Assembly: GCF_001514205.1 (NCBI RefSeq)
Contig: NZ_KQ948768.1
Span: forward strand, 216,255-280,254
Direction: 5' to 3'
Length of the DNA: 64,000 bases
Source of the DNA: Streptomyces griseoruber
GTDB taxonomy: Bacteria; Actinomycetota; Actinomycetes; Streptomycetales; Streptomycetaceae
In this document: in pieces, positions 17,472-25,351 of the stretch
Layout of the letters: each line of letters opens with the position of its first letter
Position numbering within the stretch: the stretch's first letter is position 1
Notes under the pieces: generated by a model
Database searches by the model: none
Told to the model about the DNA's origin: nothing
The model's input: the letters and a program-made list of their open reading frames with translations, nothing else
Translations under genes and position numbers: made by a program

Positions 17472-17906
17472 ATGACCACCAGGCTCGTCGACGAGTCTTT
17501 GTTCGAGAACGGTGAGTTCCACGGCGAGGATCCGCCGCGGCTCGCGGGGGCCCGTTGCTCCGCATGCGCGACCGTCGTCTTCCCCCGGCAGAACTCGTGC
17601 CCCCGGTGTCCGGAGGGGACCATGGCCGCGCATGTGCTGCCGGCCCGCGGGCGGGTGTGGTCGTGGACGCTCCAGGCGTTCCCCCCGAAACCGCCGTACC
17701 GGCCGCCGTCCGGAGGCCACCGGCCGTACCACGTGGGCTATGTCGACCTCGGTGACGTGCTGGTGGAGGCCCTGCTGGCGGTAGCCCGCGCGGAGATCCG
17801 GATCGGCCTGCCGGTACGGCTCACCACGGTGCCCGCGTACCGGGACGAGGACGGGACCGAGGTGGTGACCTTCGCGTTCCGCCCGGAGCGGGACGGGGAG
17901 CGATGA
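17472..17906 (+). CDS. Zn-ribbon/OB-fold (DUF35) protein
   Basis: 144-aa protein with an N-terminal rubredoxin-like zinc ribbon, CSACATVVFPRQNSCPRC (two CxxC knuckles, about residues 34-51), then an OB-fold (RGRVWSWTLQAFPPKPPYR; PYHVGYVDLGDVLVEALL). DUF35 proteins pair with thiolase-superfamily Ltp-type proteins to make heteromeric thiolases or retro-aldolases, channelling CoA thioesters. Its stop overlaps the start of exactly such a partner (17903). The GGACGGGACGAC leader gives a ribosome site for ATG 17472. Confidence 0.88.
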   Translation: MTTRLVDESLFENGEFHGEDPPRLAGARCSACATVVFPRQNSCPRCPEGTMAAHVLPARGRVWSWTLQAFPPKPPYRPPSGGHRPYHVGYVDLGDVLVEALLAVARAEIRIGLPVRLTTVPAYRDEDGTEVVTFAFRPERDGER

Positions 17907-19057
17907 GCCGGGCCGACGACGTGTACGTGGTCGGATGCGGGATGCATCCCTTCGGCCGCGACGAGAGCGTCACCGGAATGGACATGGCCGAGCGTGCGGT
18001 ACGCGAGGCGCTGGCCGATGCCGGTGTCGCCTGGGGGGACATCGGCTATGCGGCCGGCGGCTCCGACGTGTCCGGCAAGCCCGACACGCTGGTGGGCCGG
18101 CTGGGCCTGACCGGAGTGCCGTTCGTCAATGTGCAGAACGGCTGCGCGACCGGCGCCTCCACCGTGCTCGCGGTGGCCAACGCGCTGCGCGCGGGCGAGG
18201 CCTGTCTGGGAGTGGCCGTGGGGTTCGACAAGCACGAGCGGGGTGCGTTCCACGTCTCCCCGGCGCGCTACGGCCTGGGCGACTGGTACGCCGAGACCGG
18301 CATGATGCTCACGACCCAGTTCTTCGCGCTGAAGACCCGGCGGTACCTGTACGAGCACGGCATCTCGGAGCGGGCGCTGGCGATGGTCGCCGCGCGAGCC
18401 TTCCGCAACGGCTCCCACCATCCCCTGGCCTGGCGGCGCAAGCCGCTGACGGAGCAGGAGATCCTCGACTCCGCCGAGGTCAGTCCCCCGCTCACCCAGT
18501 ACATGTTCTGTTCGCCGGGACAGGGCGCGGCGGCGCTGGTGCTGGCGCTCGGCGACCGTGCGTTCGACCTGTGCGAACGACCGGTCAGGCTGGCGTCGCT
18601 GGCCTTCCGGACCCGACGGTTCGGTTCGTTCGAGGTGTTCTCACCCTGGCTGCCGCCGGGACCGCACCGCAGCCCCAGTGTCGACGCCGCCGAGGCGGTC
18701 TTCCGCACGGCGGGAGTACGGCCCGCGGACGTACAGGTCGCCCAGTTGCAGGACACGGACAGCGGCTCGGAGCTGGTCCACCTGGCGGAGACCGGGCTGT
18801 GCGGCCACGGGGAGCAGGAGGAACTGCTGGCCGCCGGGGCCACCGATCCCACGGGCCGGATACCGGTCAACACCGACGGCGGCTGTCTGGCCGGCGGGGA
18901 GCCCGTCGGCGCCTCCGGGCTGCGTCAGTTCCACGAGGTCGTACGACAGTTGCAGGGCCGGGCGCCCGGCCTGCAGGTGCCGGGCGCTCCCCGGGTGGGC
19001 TTCACCCATGTGTACGGGGCGCCCGGGATCAGCGCCTGCTCGGTCCTCACCGCGTGA
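17903..19057 (+). CDS. Thiolase-superfamily lipid-transfer protein (Ltp-type)
   Basis: 384-aa thiolase-fold protein of the SCP-x/Ltp type. The nucleophile position is kept in VQNGCATGASTVLA (Cys about residue 76), but the normal C-terminal thiolase GH/CxG motifs are replaced by NTDGGCLAGGEPVGASG and THVYGAPGISACSV, as in Ltp2-like retro-aldolases and non-canonical thiolases. With the coupled DUF35 protein it would cleave a CoA-activated side chain or ring-opened acid. Start overlaps the previous stop (ATGA). Confidence 0.88.
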   Translation: MSRADDVYVVGCGMHPFGRDESVTGMDMAERAVREALADAGVAWGDIGYAAGGSDVSGKPDTLVGRLGLTGVPFVNVQNGCATGASTVLAVANALRAGEACLGVAVGFDKHERGAFHVSPARYGLGDWYAETGMMLTTQFFALKTRRYLYEHGISERALAMVAARAFRNGSHHPLAWRRKPLTEQEILDSAEVSPPLTQYMFCSPGQGAAALVLALGDRAFDLCERPVRLASLAFRTRRFGSFEVFSPWLPPGPHRSPSVDAAEAVFRTAGVRPADVQVAQLQDTDSGSELVHLAETGLCGHGEQEELLAAGATDPTGRIPVNTDGGCLAGGEPVGASGLRQFHEVVRQLQGRAPGLQVPGAPRVGFTHVYGAPGISACSVLTA

Positions 19058-19074
19058 AAGGGGCGGGACACGCC

Positions 19075-19779
19075 ATGCAGCACGGCAGGAGAACGGCGCT
19101 CGTCACGGGCGGGGCACGGGGAATCGGCCTGGAGGTGTGCCGTCAGCTCGCGGACCGGGGGCTGCGGGTCCTGGTCGCGGCGCGGAAACGGGAGGCCGCC
19201 GAGGAAGCGTGCCGCACCATCGGCGCGGCGGCCCTGCCGCTGGCCATGGACGTGACCTCCGCGAAGAGCGTCGGCGAAGCGGTCGGGGAGGCACGGGCGC
19301 TGGCCGGCGGGATCGACGTTCTGGTGAACAACGCGGGAGTGTCCCTGGACGGGCAACTGCGACCCCCGTACGTCGATGAGGACCTCCTGCGCGCGACCCT
19401 GGACACGAACCTCACCGGCGCCTGGCGTGTGGTGGAGGCCGTCGTCCCGGGCATGGTGGAGTCCGGCTACGGCCGGGTCGTGAACGTCACCAGCTCGTAC
19501 GGCTCCCTGTCGCTGATGGACTCCGGCCGGCACCCCGCCTACCGCATCTCCAAGACGGCGCTCAACGCCCTCACCCGTATGCTCGCGGCCGAGCTGGCCG
19601 GCACGGGCGTCCTGGTCAACGCCGCCGACCCCGGCTGGACCCGCAGCGGTATGGGCGGCCCGTCCGCCCCGCGCGGTCCTGAGGAGGGTGCGGACACCCC
19701 GGTCTGGCTGGCGACCCTTCCCGAGGGCGACGGGACGACGGGCGGGCTGTTCGCCGGACGCAGGCCACTGCCCTGGTGA
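19075..19779 (+). CDS. SDR-family NAD(P)-dependent oxidoreductase
   Basis: 234-aa classical short-chain dehydrogenase: TALVTGGARGIGLEV (cofactor loop), DVLVNNAGVS, NVTSSYGSLS and catalytic YRISK. GTG 19054, which overlaps the thiolase stop, is an alternative start; ATG 19075 follows GGGGCGGG. The C-terminal substrate-loop region is short. Probably oxidises or reduces a hydroxyl/keto group of the pathway intermediate. Last gene of the operon starting at 12189. Confidence 0.88.
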   Translation: MQHGRRTALVTGGARGIGLEVCRQLADRGLRVLVAARKREAAEEACRTIGAAALPLAMDVTSAKSVGEAVGEARALAGGIDVLVNNAGVSLDGQLRPPYVDEDLLRATLDTNLTGAWRVVEAVVPGMVESGYGRVVNVTSSYGSLSLMDSGRHPAYRISKTALNALTRMLAAELAGTGVLVNAADPGWTRSGMGGPSAPRGPEEGADTPVWLATLPEGDGTTGGLFAGRRPLPW

Positions 19780-19784
19780 TGCCG

Positions 19785-19810
19785 CTCAGGTCCGTTACTC
19801 AGGTCCGTGA
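19785..19810. repeat. 13-bp tandem duplication across a stop codon
   Basis: ctcaggtccgtta at 19785-19797 is followed directly by ctcaggtccgtga. The second copy supplies the TGA (minus strand) ending the TetR gene at 19799. The duplication may have changed the last codons of that regulator. Confidence 0.85.
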
Positions 19811-20467
19811 CGTGGCCGGTTTCGCCGGCTTCCGCGGTGGCTCCTCGGCGGCGACGATGCGCAGCGCCAGCGCCCTGACCGCCTCCAGCACGGACCGGGA
19901 GGGCAGCTGGGACAGCGGTCCGCCCTCCGCCCGCAGCGCGGTGACGAGCATGGTCGTACTGATCAGTGTGCGGACCGCGAGCGCCTGTGACGCGTGCCGG
20001 GCCTTCGCCGCGCGGGGGCTGCGGGTGCTGCCTTCGGGCAGATAGTCGTAGCCACGCTGGATGTGGCGCTGCTCGAACTCGTCCCGCAGCACCCTCACGT
20101 TGCCGTTGGCGGAGGCGACCTGGACCTGGTACAGCCGGGCCTCGTCCGGGTTCTGCTCCACCCAGTCCCACACGGCGTCGATGACGCGGACCAGCCCCGC
20201 CGCGTCACCCGGCTCGGACTCCGGCCGGGCCGCCTCCACGACCGCGTTCAGCTGGTCGAAGACCCGCCGCATGGCGAGTTCGAGCAGCTCCTCCTTGCCG
20301 TCGAAGTGGTAGTAGACGGCCGTGGGGACCACCTGGGCCTCGTCCGCGATGTCCTGGACGCTGGTCTCCGCGAACCCGTTGCGGCCGAACACCCGCACGG
20401 CGGCGGTGATGATGTGCTGCCGCCGCGAGGGGCGGTGGGCGGGCTGCTTGCCGTTCGAGGTGGCCAT
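19799..20467 (-). CDS. TetR-family regulator
   Basis: 222-aa TetR-type repressor. The N-terminal helix-turn-helix is clear: IITAAVRVFGRNGFAETSVQ then DIADEAQVVPTAVYYHF (about residues 17-55). The long C-terminal ligand-binding domain is unclassified. ATG 20467 is preferred to the adjacent ATG 20470 by spacing from GGGAG. It is divergent from a second TetR gene with 140 bp between, so both may act on the surrounding catabolic operons. The C-terminus ends at a tandem duplication. Confidence 0.9.
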   Translation of the reverse strand: MATSNGKQPAHRPSRRQHIITAAVRVFGRNGFAETSVQDIADEAQVVPTAVYYHFDGKEELLELAMRRVFDQLNAVVEAARPESEPGDAAGLVRVIDAVWDWVEQNPDEARLYQVQVASANGNVRVLRDEFEQRHIQRGYDYLPEGSTRSPRAAKARHASQALAVRTLISTTMLVTALRAEGGPLSQLPSRSVLEAVRALALRIVAAEEPPRKPAKPATSRT

Positions 20468-20530
20468 CATGCTCCCTGCCCGCTGCCGTGAACCCGCGTC
20501 CGTGGGCCCTGAGTACTGACCATTGTATCG

Positions 20531-20539
20531 AGTAAGTCC
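20531..20539. promoter_or_regulatory. Candidate operator AGTAAGTCC between two TetR genes
   Basis: AGTAAGTCC lies in the intergenic space of the divergent TetR pair; the same 9-mer occurs (reverse) at 24672-24680 and with one change at 25251-25259, each in a promoter gap of this region. Confidence 0.3.
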
Positions 20540-20610
20540 AACCGTCCGTCCGCATAATTCCTGCTGCGCGTTGGCCTCCGGGGCACCGAGATCCCGCCAT
20601 ACTTGACAGC

Positions 20611-21216
20611 ATGACGACATCCGGAACCCGCGCCGCTCACCGTCCCTCGCGCAAGCAGTGGGTGATCGAGGCAGCCACGGAGTTGTTCGCCACCCAGCCG
20701 CCGGACGAGGTGACGGTGGCCGACATCGCCGCTCGTGCGGAGATGACCTCGGCGGCGGTGTACTACCACTTCTCCTCCAAGGACCAGGTCCTGGCGGAGG
20801 CCATGCGGGCGTTCGCCGCCGCGCTGCGCGAGCAGTTGCAGGCGATCACAAGGGCCCATGAACCCGGCTCGGACATCGGAGCGGCCATCACCACGCTGCT
20901 GGCCTGGATGGGCGAACACCGGTCCGCCGCCACCGTGTTCTTCGTGTCGTCGGCCGGCATGAGCCAGGACGCGGAGGCGCTGCGCCAGGCGAGCCGTACG
21001 GAGTTGCTCGACGAGCTGGTGCGGTTGATCCGCAAGGCCCGCGAGTCCGTCTCCGACGCCGAGGCGGCGGTGATCGGCCTGGGCCTGCTGGCGCTGCTGG
21101 AGACCGCGGCGATCTCGCAGGTCCGCGGCGACGACGTCTACCGGTCGCTGGGGCACCGCTCCTTCGTGCGCGAGGTCGGCGATCTGGCGGAGCGGATCGC
21201 CGACCCGGCCGCATAG
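20611..21216 (+). CDS. TetR-family regulator
   Basis: 201-aa TetR-type regulator with the N-terminal HTH (VIEAATELFATQPPDEVTVA, then DIAARAEMTSAAVYYHFSSK). The C-terminal domain has the LRQASRTELLDELVRLIRKA helix. Divergent from the TetR gene at 20467 and convergent with the E2 gene, whose stop is only 17 bp away. Likely senses a CoA-linked or free intermediate of the neighbouring pathway; ligand not predictable. Confidence 0.9.
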   Translation: MTTSGTRAAHRPSRKQWVIEAATELFATQPPDEVTVADIAARAEMTSAAVYYHFSSKDQVLAEAMRAFAAALREQLQAITRAHEPGSDIGAAITTLLAWMGEHRSAATVFFVSSAGMSQDAEALRQASRTELLDELVRLIRKARESVSDAEAAVIGLGLLALLETAAISQVRGDDVYRSLGHRSFVREVGDLAERIADPAA

Positions 21217-21233
21217 GCCTGGTGGGTCCCGGA

Positions 21234-22613
21234 TCACACCAGCAGGCGGAGGGGCTTGCTCAGCGACTCACCGACCGTGCGCAGGTACTCGGCGGCGGGT
21301 GCCCCGTCGACGGCACGGTGGTCGAAGGTGAGGCTCAGGGTGAGCACCCGCGTCCGCAGCGGCCTGTCGTCCACCCACTCGACGCCGTCCCTGAGCCTGC
21401 CCACCCCGAGGATCGCGACGTTGCCGGGGTTGATCACGGGGGTGAAGAAGTCCACGCCGTGTCCGCCGAGCGAGGTGACGGTGAAGGTGGCCCCTTCCAG
21501 TTGTGCGGGGGAGATCCGCCCCTCGCGCGCGGCCTGGGCCAGGGCCCTCGACCGGCGGGCGATCTCGGTCAGCGGCAGCGCCACCGCGTCCTCGATCACG
21601 GGGACCATGAGGCCTCCCGGAACGGACACCGCGAAGCCCAGGTGGATGCCGTCGAGCAGATGGATGCCGTCCTCCCGCACCGTCGCGTTGAGCAGGGGGT
21701 GCTCGCGCAGGGCGTGGGCCGCGGCCTTCAGCAGGAAGTCGTTGATGCTGGGCACCGGCAGATCGCTGCCGGCCCACTCCTCCTTGAGCCGGTCCCGCAG
21801 GGACACCACTGCGTCCATCCGCACCTCGTAGCCGTGCGTCAGCTGTGCCATCTCCTGGAGGCTGGCGTGCATCCTGCGGGCGATGGTGCCGCGCATCCCG
21901 GTGAGCGGGAGGACGTCGCCGGGGTGTGGGGCCGCGTCCCGGCGATCAGGCGCCGCAGCGACGGCGTCGAGGTCGGACCGGCGGATCCGGCCGCCCGGCC
22001 CGGTGCCGTCCACCTCGGAGAGGTCGATGCCCCGCTCCTTCGCCAGCTTGCGGACCAGCGGCGAGGCGGTGGTGCCGCCCGGCGGGAGTGGGGTGGGGAG
22101 GTCGCCGGGGAGGGCCGCGAGGTACTCCGCCACGTCCTCCGAGACGATCCGGCCGCCCGGTCCCGTGCCGCGTACTGCGGTGAGGTCGACGTCGGCGGCC
22201 GCGGCGACCCGCCGTGCGTTCGGTGAGGACGGCAGCCGGTCACCGATGCCGTTGACGGTGGGGACTACGGCAGTACCCACGGCGTCGAGGGCGGGCGTGG
22301 CGGCCGTGTCCCCGCTGGTCCCGGAGCCGGAGGCCGTCGGCGTGCCCGCCGCCCGAGGCGGCTGCTCGCCCTCGGCCAGCAGCCAGCCGATGAGGGTCCC
22401 GGCCGGGACGGTGGTGCCCGCCGGGACCACCGGGTGGAACAGTCCCCCGGCCTCCGCATCGACATCCACGTCGACCTTGTCGGTGGCCAGCCGCAGCAGC
22501 GCGTCGCCCTCCGCGACGGCCGCGCCGACGGGCACCAGCCATTCGTCGATCGTGCCTTCCTGCATGGTGAGGCCGATCTTCGGCAGCAGAACCTCGACCG
22601 CCACGTCGGTCAC
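21234..22613 (-). CDS. 2-oxoacid dehydrogenase E2 (dihydrolipoamide acyltransferase) with two PSBDs
   Basis: 459-aa E2 core protein. A lipoyl domain is at the N-terminus (lipoyl Lys46 in LATDKVDVD), followed by an Ala/Thr/Ser/Gly linker and two peripheral-subunit-binding domains in a row (about 128-164 and 183-217, both ending GTGPGGRI). The catalytic domain has the active-site FDHRAVDG. Two PSBDs are more than the usual single copy. GTG 22613 overlaps the E1beta stop. No E3 gene is in the window, so dihydrolipoamide dehydrogenase must come from elsewhere. The acyl substrate may be acetoin-derived, branched-chain or pathway-specific. Confidence 0.9.
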   Translation of the reverse strand: MTDVAVEVLLPKIGLTMQEGTIDEWLVPVGAAVAEGDALLRLATDKVDVDVDAEAGGLFHPVVPAGTTVPAGTLIGWLLAEGEQPPRAAGTPTASGSGTSGDTAATPALDAVGTAVVPTVNGIGDRLPSSPNARRVAAAADVDLTAVRGTGPGGRIVSEDVAEYLAALPGDLPTPLPPGGTTASPLVRKLAKERGIDLSEVDGTGPGGRIRRSDLDAVAAAPDRRDAAPHPGDVLPLTGMRGTIARRMHASLQEMAQLTHGYEVRMDAVVSLRDRLKEEWAGSDLPVPSINDFLLKAAAHALREHPLLNATVREDGIHLLDGIHLGFAVSVPGGLMVPVIEDAVALPLTEIARRSRALAQAAREGRISPAQLEGATFTVTSLGGHGVDFFTPVINPGNVAILGVGRLRDGVEWVDDRPLRTRVLTLSLTFDHRAVDGAPAAEYLRTVGESLSKPLRLLV

Positions 22614-23632
22614 GACCTTTCGAGGAGGCGCCGGCAGCCCTGGGCGATGCGGGCGCGATCGGGCACGTACGCCTTCTCCAGGACGGGCGAGAAGGGCACC
22701 GGGGAGAAGGGGGCGCCGATCCGCAGGACCGGCGCGTCCAGATAGTCGAAGACGGCGTCCTGGATCTGGGCGGCGATCTCCGCTCCGAGCCCGCCGAAGG
22801 TGACCGCCTCGTGCACCACGAGCACCCGGTGGGTGCGGCGGACGGAGGCGAACATCGTCTCGGTGTCCAGCGGCTGCACGGTGCGGGGGTCGATCACCTC
22901 GATCTCCACGCCCTCGGCGGAGAGTTCGTCGGCCGCCGCGAGAGCCTCCCCCACCATGCGGCCGAGGGCTATCACGGTGACGTCGGAGCCCTGCCGCGCG
23001 GTGTGCGCGCGCCCCAGCGGGATGCCGTAGATCTCCTCGGGTACTTCGCCGGTGCTGCCGAGCAGGACCTTGTTGAGCATGACGACGACCGGGTTGTCGT
23101 CGCGGATGGCCGAGACGGTCAGGCCCTTGGCGGTGTAGGCGTCGCACGGCATCACCACCTTGAGGCCGGGCACGTGGGCCAGCCAGGCCTCCAGGCTCTG
23201 GCTGTGCTGGGCGGCGGCGCCGAGGCCCGCGCCGGAGGCGGTGGTGATGGTGAGCGGCACCGACAGCGCGCCGCCGAACATGTACTTCATCTTCGCCGCC
23301 TGGTTGACGATCTGGTCGAGGCAGACGCCGATGAAGTCCATGAACATCAGGTCGACGACGGGGCGCAGACCCCGGGCGGCGGCTCCCACGCCGAGGCCGA
23401 CCAGAGCGGCTTCGGAGATCGGGGTGTCGATCATGCGGCGGGGGCCGAACTCGTCGAGCAGGTTGTCGAACATGCGGAACACGCCGCCGTATCCGGCCAC
23501 GTCCTCGCCGGCGACGAAGACGTTGTCGTCCTCGCGCATGGCCTGCGCGAGACCCTCGTTGAAGGCCTTGACGTAGGTGAGTTTCCGCGTGGCGACGGCC
23601 GGTGCTTCGGTGGTGGTGGTCATGGCGGTCAT
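22610..23632 (-). CDS. 2-oxoacid dehydrogenase E1 beta subunit
   Basis: 340-aa transketolase-like E1beta: TYVKAFNEGLAQAMREDDNV, FVAGEDVAGYGGVFR, DTPISEAALVGLGVGAA and the C-terminal VVHEAVTFGGLGAEIAA. It completes the thiamine-diphosphate site with the E1alpha product. Start ATG 23632 overlaps the E1alpha stop, and its stop overlaps the E2 start, so all three are translated as a block. Sequence style is close to acetoin dehydrogenase/AcoB-like and PDH-like E1beta; the substrate is undecided. Confidence 0.92.
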   Translation of the reverse strand: MTAMTTTTEAPAVATRKLTYVKAFNEGLAQAMREDDNVFVAGEDVAGYGGVFRMFDNLLDEFGPRRMIDTPISEAALVGLGVGAAARGLRPVVDLMFMDFIGVCLDQIVNQAAKMKYMFGGALSVPLTITTASGAGLGAAAQHSQSLEAWLAHVPGLKVVMPCDAYTAKGLTVSAIRDDNPVVVMLNKVLLGSTGEVPEEIYGIPLGRAHTARQGSDVTVIALGRMVGEALAAADELSAEGVEIEVIDPRTVQPLDTETMFASVRRTHRVLVVHEAVTFGGLGAEIAAQIQDAVFDYLDAPVLRIGAPFSPVPFSPVLEKAYVPDRARIAQGCRRLLERS

Positions 23633-24633
23633 CCCGAGTAGACGTTGAGCAGCAGGTCGGCGGGGTCGGGCAGGGGGCTCGCCTCGGCGTACGCGATGGC
23701 CTCGGCGATCTCGTCGCGCGTGCGGCGCCATACGTCGTCCAGCTCCGGGCGGGTCGCGGTGCCGTCGGCGACCGCCCGGGCCTCGATCAGGTCGATGGGG
23801 TCGCGGGACTTCCACTCGGCGACCTCCTCGTCCGAGCGGTAGGGGTGCCGCAGGCCCTTGACGCCCTGGTGGTCGAAGTAGCGGTAGGTCTTGGCCTCGA
23901 TCATCATCGGGCCCGCGCCGGTCCGGGCCCGTTCGACGGCTTCGGCGGCGGCGCGGTGGACGGCGACCGCGTCCATGCCGTCGACGATCACACTGGGCAT
24001 GCCGTAGGCGGCGGCCCGGTCGGCCACATCGGTGAGCAGCATGTGCCCGGACTGCGGGGTGAACTCCGCGTAGCCGTTGTTCTCGCAGACGAAGACGACG
24101 GGCAGGCCGAGGATCGCGGCCATGTTGGCTCCCTCGTGGAAGGCGCCGATGTTGGTGGCGCCGTCGCCGAAGAAGGTCACGGCGACGCTGTCCTCGCCTT
24201 TGTAGCGGGCGGCGAAGGCGGCTCCCACGGCGATCGGGACGCCCGCCCCGACGATGCCGTTGGCGCCGAGCATGCCGCGGGTGAGGTCGTTGATGTGCAT
24301 GCTTCCGCCGCGGCCGAGGCAGGCGCCGGTGACCCGGCCGTACAACTCGGCGTACATCTCGCGGAAGCCGACGCCCTTGGCCACGGCGTGCCCGTGGCCG
24401 CGGTGGGTGGAGGTGATCTGGTCGTCGTCGCGCAGGGCCGACATCACGCCGGCGGCCACGGCTTCCTGGCCGACATACAGGTGCAGGAATCCGGGCAGTC
24501 TGCCCGCCTCCATGAGCTTTCCCGCCTCGGTCTCGAACAGCCGGATGCGCACCATGCGCTCGTGCAGGTCCTTGATGATCTCCGCGCTGACCTGCGCGGA
24601 CTTCTTCGACGCCGTTGACGCTCGTTGAGCCAT
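23629..24633 (-). CDS. 2-oxoacid dehydrogenase E1 alpha subunit
   Basis: 334-aa E1alpha with the ThDP-binding fingerprint FFGDGATNIGAFHEGANMAA followed by VCENNGYAEFT, and the RGHGHAVAKG and GRGGSMHI segments. The N-terminus RMVRIRLFETEAGKLMEAGR and overall length fit the acetoin dehydrogenase (AcoA) type. ATG 24633 has a good AAGGGG site; an upstream TTG at 24669 is less likely. First gene of the three-gene E1alpha-E1beta-E2 operon. Confidence 0.92.
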   Translation of the reverse strand: MAQRASTASKKSAQVSAEIIKDLHERMVRIRLFETEAGKLMEAGRLPGFLHLYVGQEAVAAGVMSALRDDDQITSTHRGHGHAVAKGVGFREMYAELYGRVTGACLGRGGSMHINDLTRGMLGANGIVGAGVPIAVGAAFAARYKGEDSVAVTFFGDGATNIGAFHEGANMAAILGLPVVFVCENNGYAEFTPQSGHMLLTDVADRAAAYGMPSVIVDGMDAVAVHRAAAEAVERARTGAGPMMIEAKTYRYFDHQGVKGLRHPYRSDEEVAEWKSRDPIDLIEARAVADGTATRPELDDVWRRTRDEIAEAIAYAEASPLPDPADLLLNVYSG

Positions 24634-24671
24634 CGTCCGCCCCTTCGCCCGAGGGAGGTTGCCAAGCAATC

Positions 24672-24680
24672 GGACTTACT
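24672..24680. promoter_or_regulatory. Candidate operator GGACTTACT upstream of E1alpha
   Basis: Reverse complement of the AGTAAGTCC element at 20531, located 39-47 bp before the E1alpha start. Confidence 0.3.
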
Positions 24681-24691
24681 TGTGCCGGTCT

Positions 24692-24722
24692 ACAGTAACC
24701 AACACGGGGCACCTTACTGAAC
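24692..24722. promoter_or_regulatory. Inverted CAGTAA/TTACTG pair upstream of the E1alpha operon
   Basis: ACAGTAACC at 24692 and CTTACTGAAC (24713-24722) form an inverted pair with matching CAGTAA/TTACTG cores. The 9-mer GTTCAGTAA (reverse strand 24714-24722) recurs at 40782-40790 before the acyl-CoA dehydrogenase gene starting at 40750. Confidence 0.3.
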
Positions 24723-24729
24723 AGGGTCT

Positions 24730-25185
24730 CTAATTACTATGCCCAGGGCCCGGGTCGTGGCCCCGCGCGTCCACCAACTCCACGGCGTTGCCCTCCGGAT
24801 CCGCCCAGAAGCTGATCCGCCGGCCGCGCGCCCGGACCACGACCGGGTCCGACAGCGGCCGGGCACCCGCGGCCGGCAGCGCCGCCACCACCGGGTCCAT
24901 GTCGTCGAGATGGAAGGTGAGGTACGACAGTCCGGGGCGCCCCGCCGACCAGGGCGCCGCAGGTGCCGCCACGGGCACCGACCGGGGAAGTATCAACTTG
25001 ACGCACCCCCCGGAGGGCACCCGCAGCCAGACGACCACCAGCTCGCCGCCGAGCCCGGCCGGGCCCCCGATGGACCCCGGTACGCGCGAGCGGTGCTCGG
25101 CGCGACAGCCGAGCACGTCTCCGTAGAAGCGCTCCATCAGCTCCAGATCCCGCACCACCACACCCACCTCGAACGGCCGCGTCAT
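24730..25185 (-). CDS. VOC-family (glyoxalase-fold) protein
   Basis: 151-aa single vicinal-oxygen-chelate module pair: VGVVVRDLELMERFYGDVLG at the start, LSYLTFHLDDMDPVVAAL in the middle and the terminal ISFWADPEGNAVELVD. Such proteins are epimerases, dioxygenases or binding proteins using a divalent metal; in CoA pathways methylmalonyl-CoA-epimerase-like activity occurs. ATG 25185 keeps the usual family N-terminus; GTG 25206 or ATG 25191 are alternatives. Divergent from the Rieske gene at 25352. Confidence 0.85.
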   Translation of the reverse strand: MTRPFEVGVVVRDLELMERFYGDVLGCRAEHRSRVPGSIGGPAGLGGELVVVWLRVPSGGCVKLILPRSVPVAAPAAPWSAGRPGLSYLTFHLDDMDPVVAALPAAGARPLSDPVVVRARGRRISFWADPEGNAVELVDARGHDPGPGHSN

Positions 25186-25238
25186 GACCATCACACCCAC
25201 CCCCACGGGACACCGAGCCGCAACTTCGACACTTTCTA

Positions 25239-25267
25239 TTGACAGACCACACTAAGTCCTGTTGTCG
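25239..25267 (+). promoter_or_regulatory. Candidate promoter with -35 TTGACA for the Rieske oxygenase operon
   Basis: TTGACA at 25239-25244, then 17 bp to a weak -10 (TTGTCG, 25262-25267). CTAAGTCC (25252-25259), a variant of the AGTAAGTCC element, sits between them, where a repressor would block RNA polymerase. Confidence 0.35.
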
Positions 25268-25351
25268 TTTCGGACACAGCCCAGCCGTCGCACTCCGAAG
25301 CAACTCCGAAGCCCGTCACCGGCTCACGGCTGGGAGGATTGTGAGGACATC

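Noticed and set aside
25239..25267. Strong sigma-70-like promoter
   Set aside because: Only the -35 is good; the -10 is weak, so kept as a candidate only.
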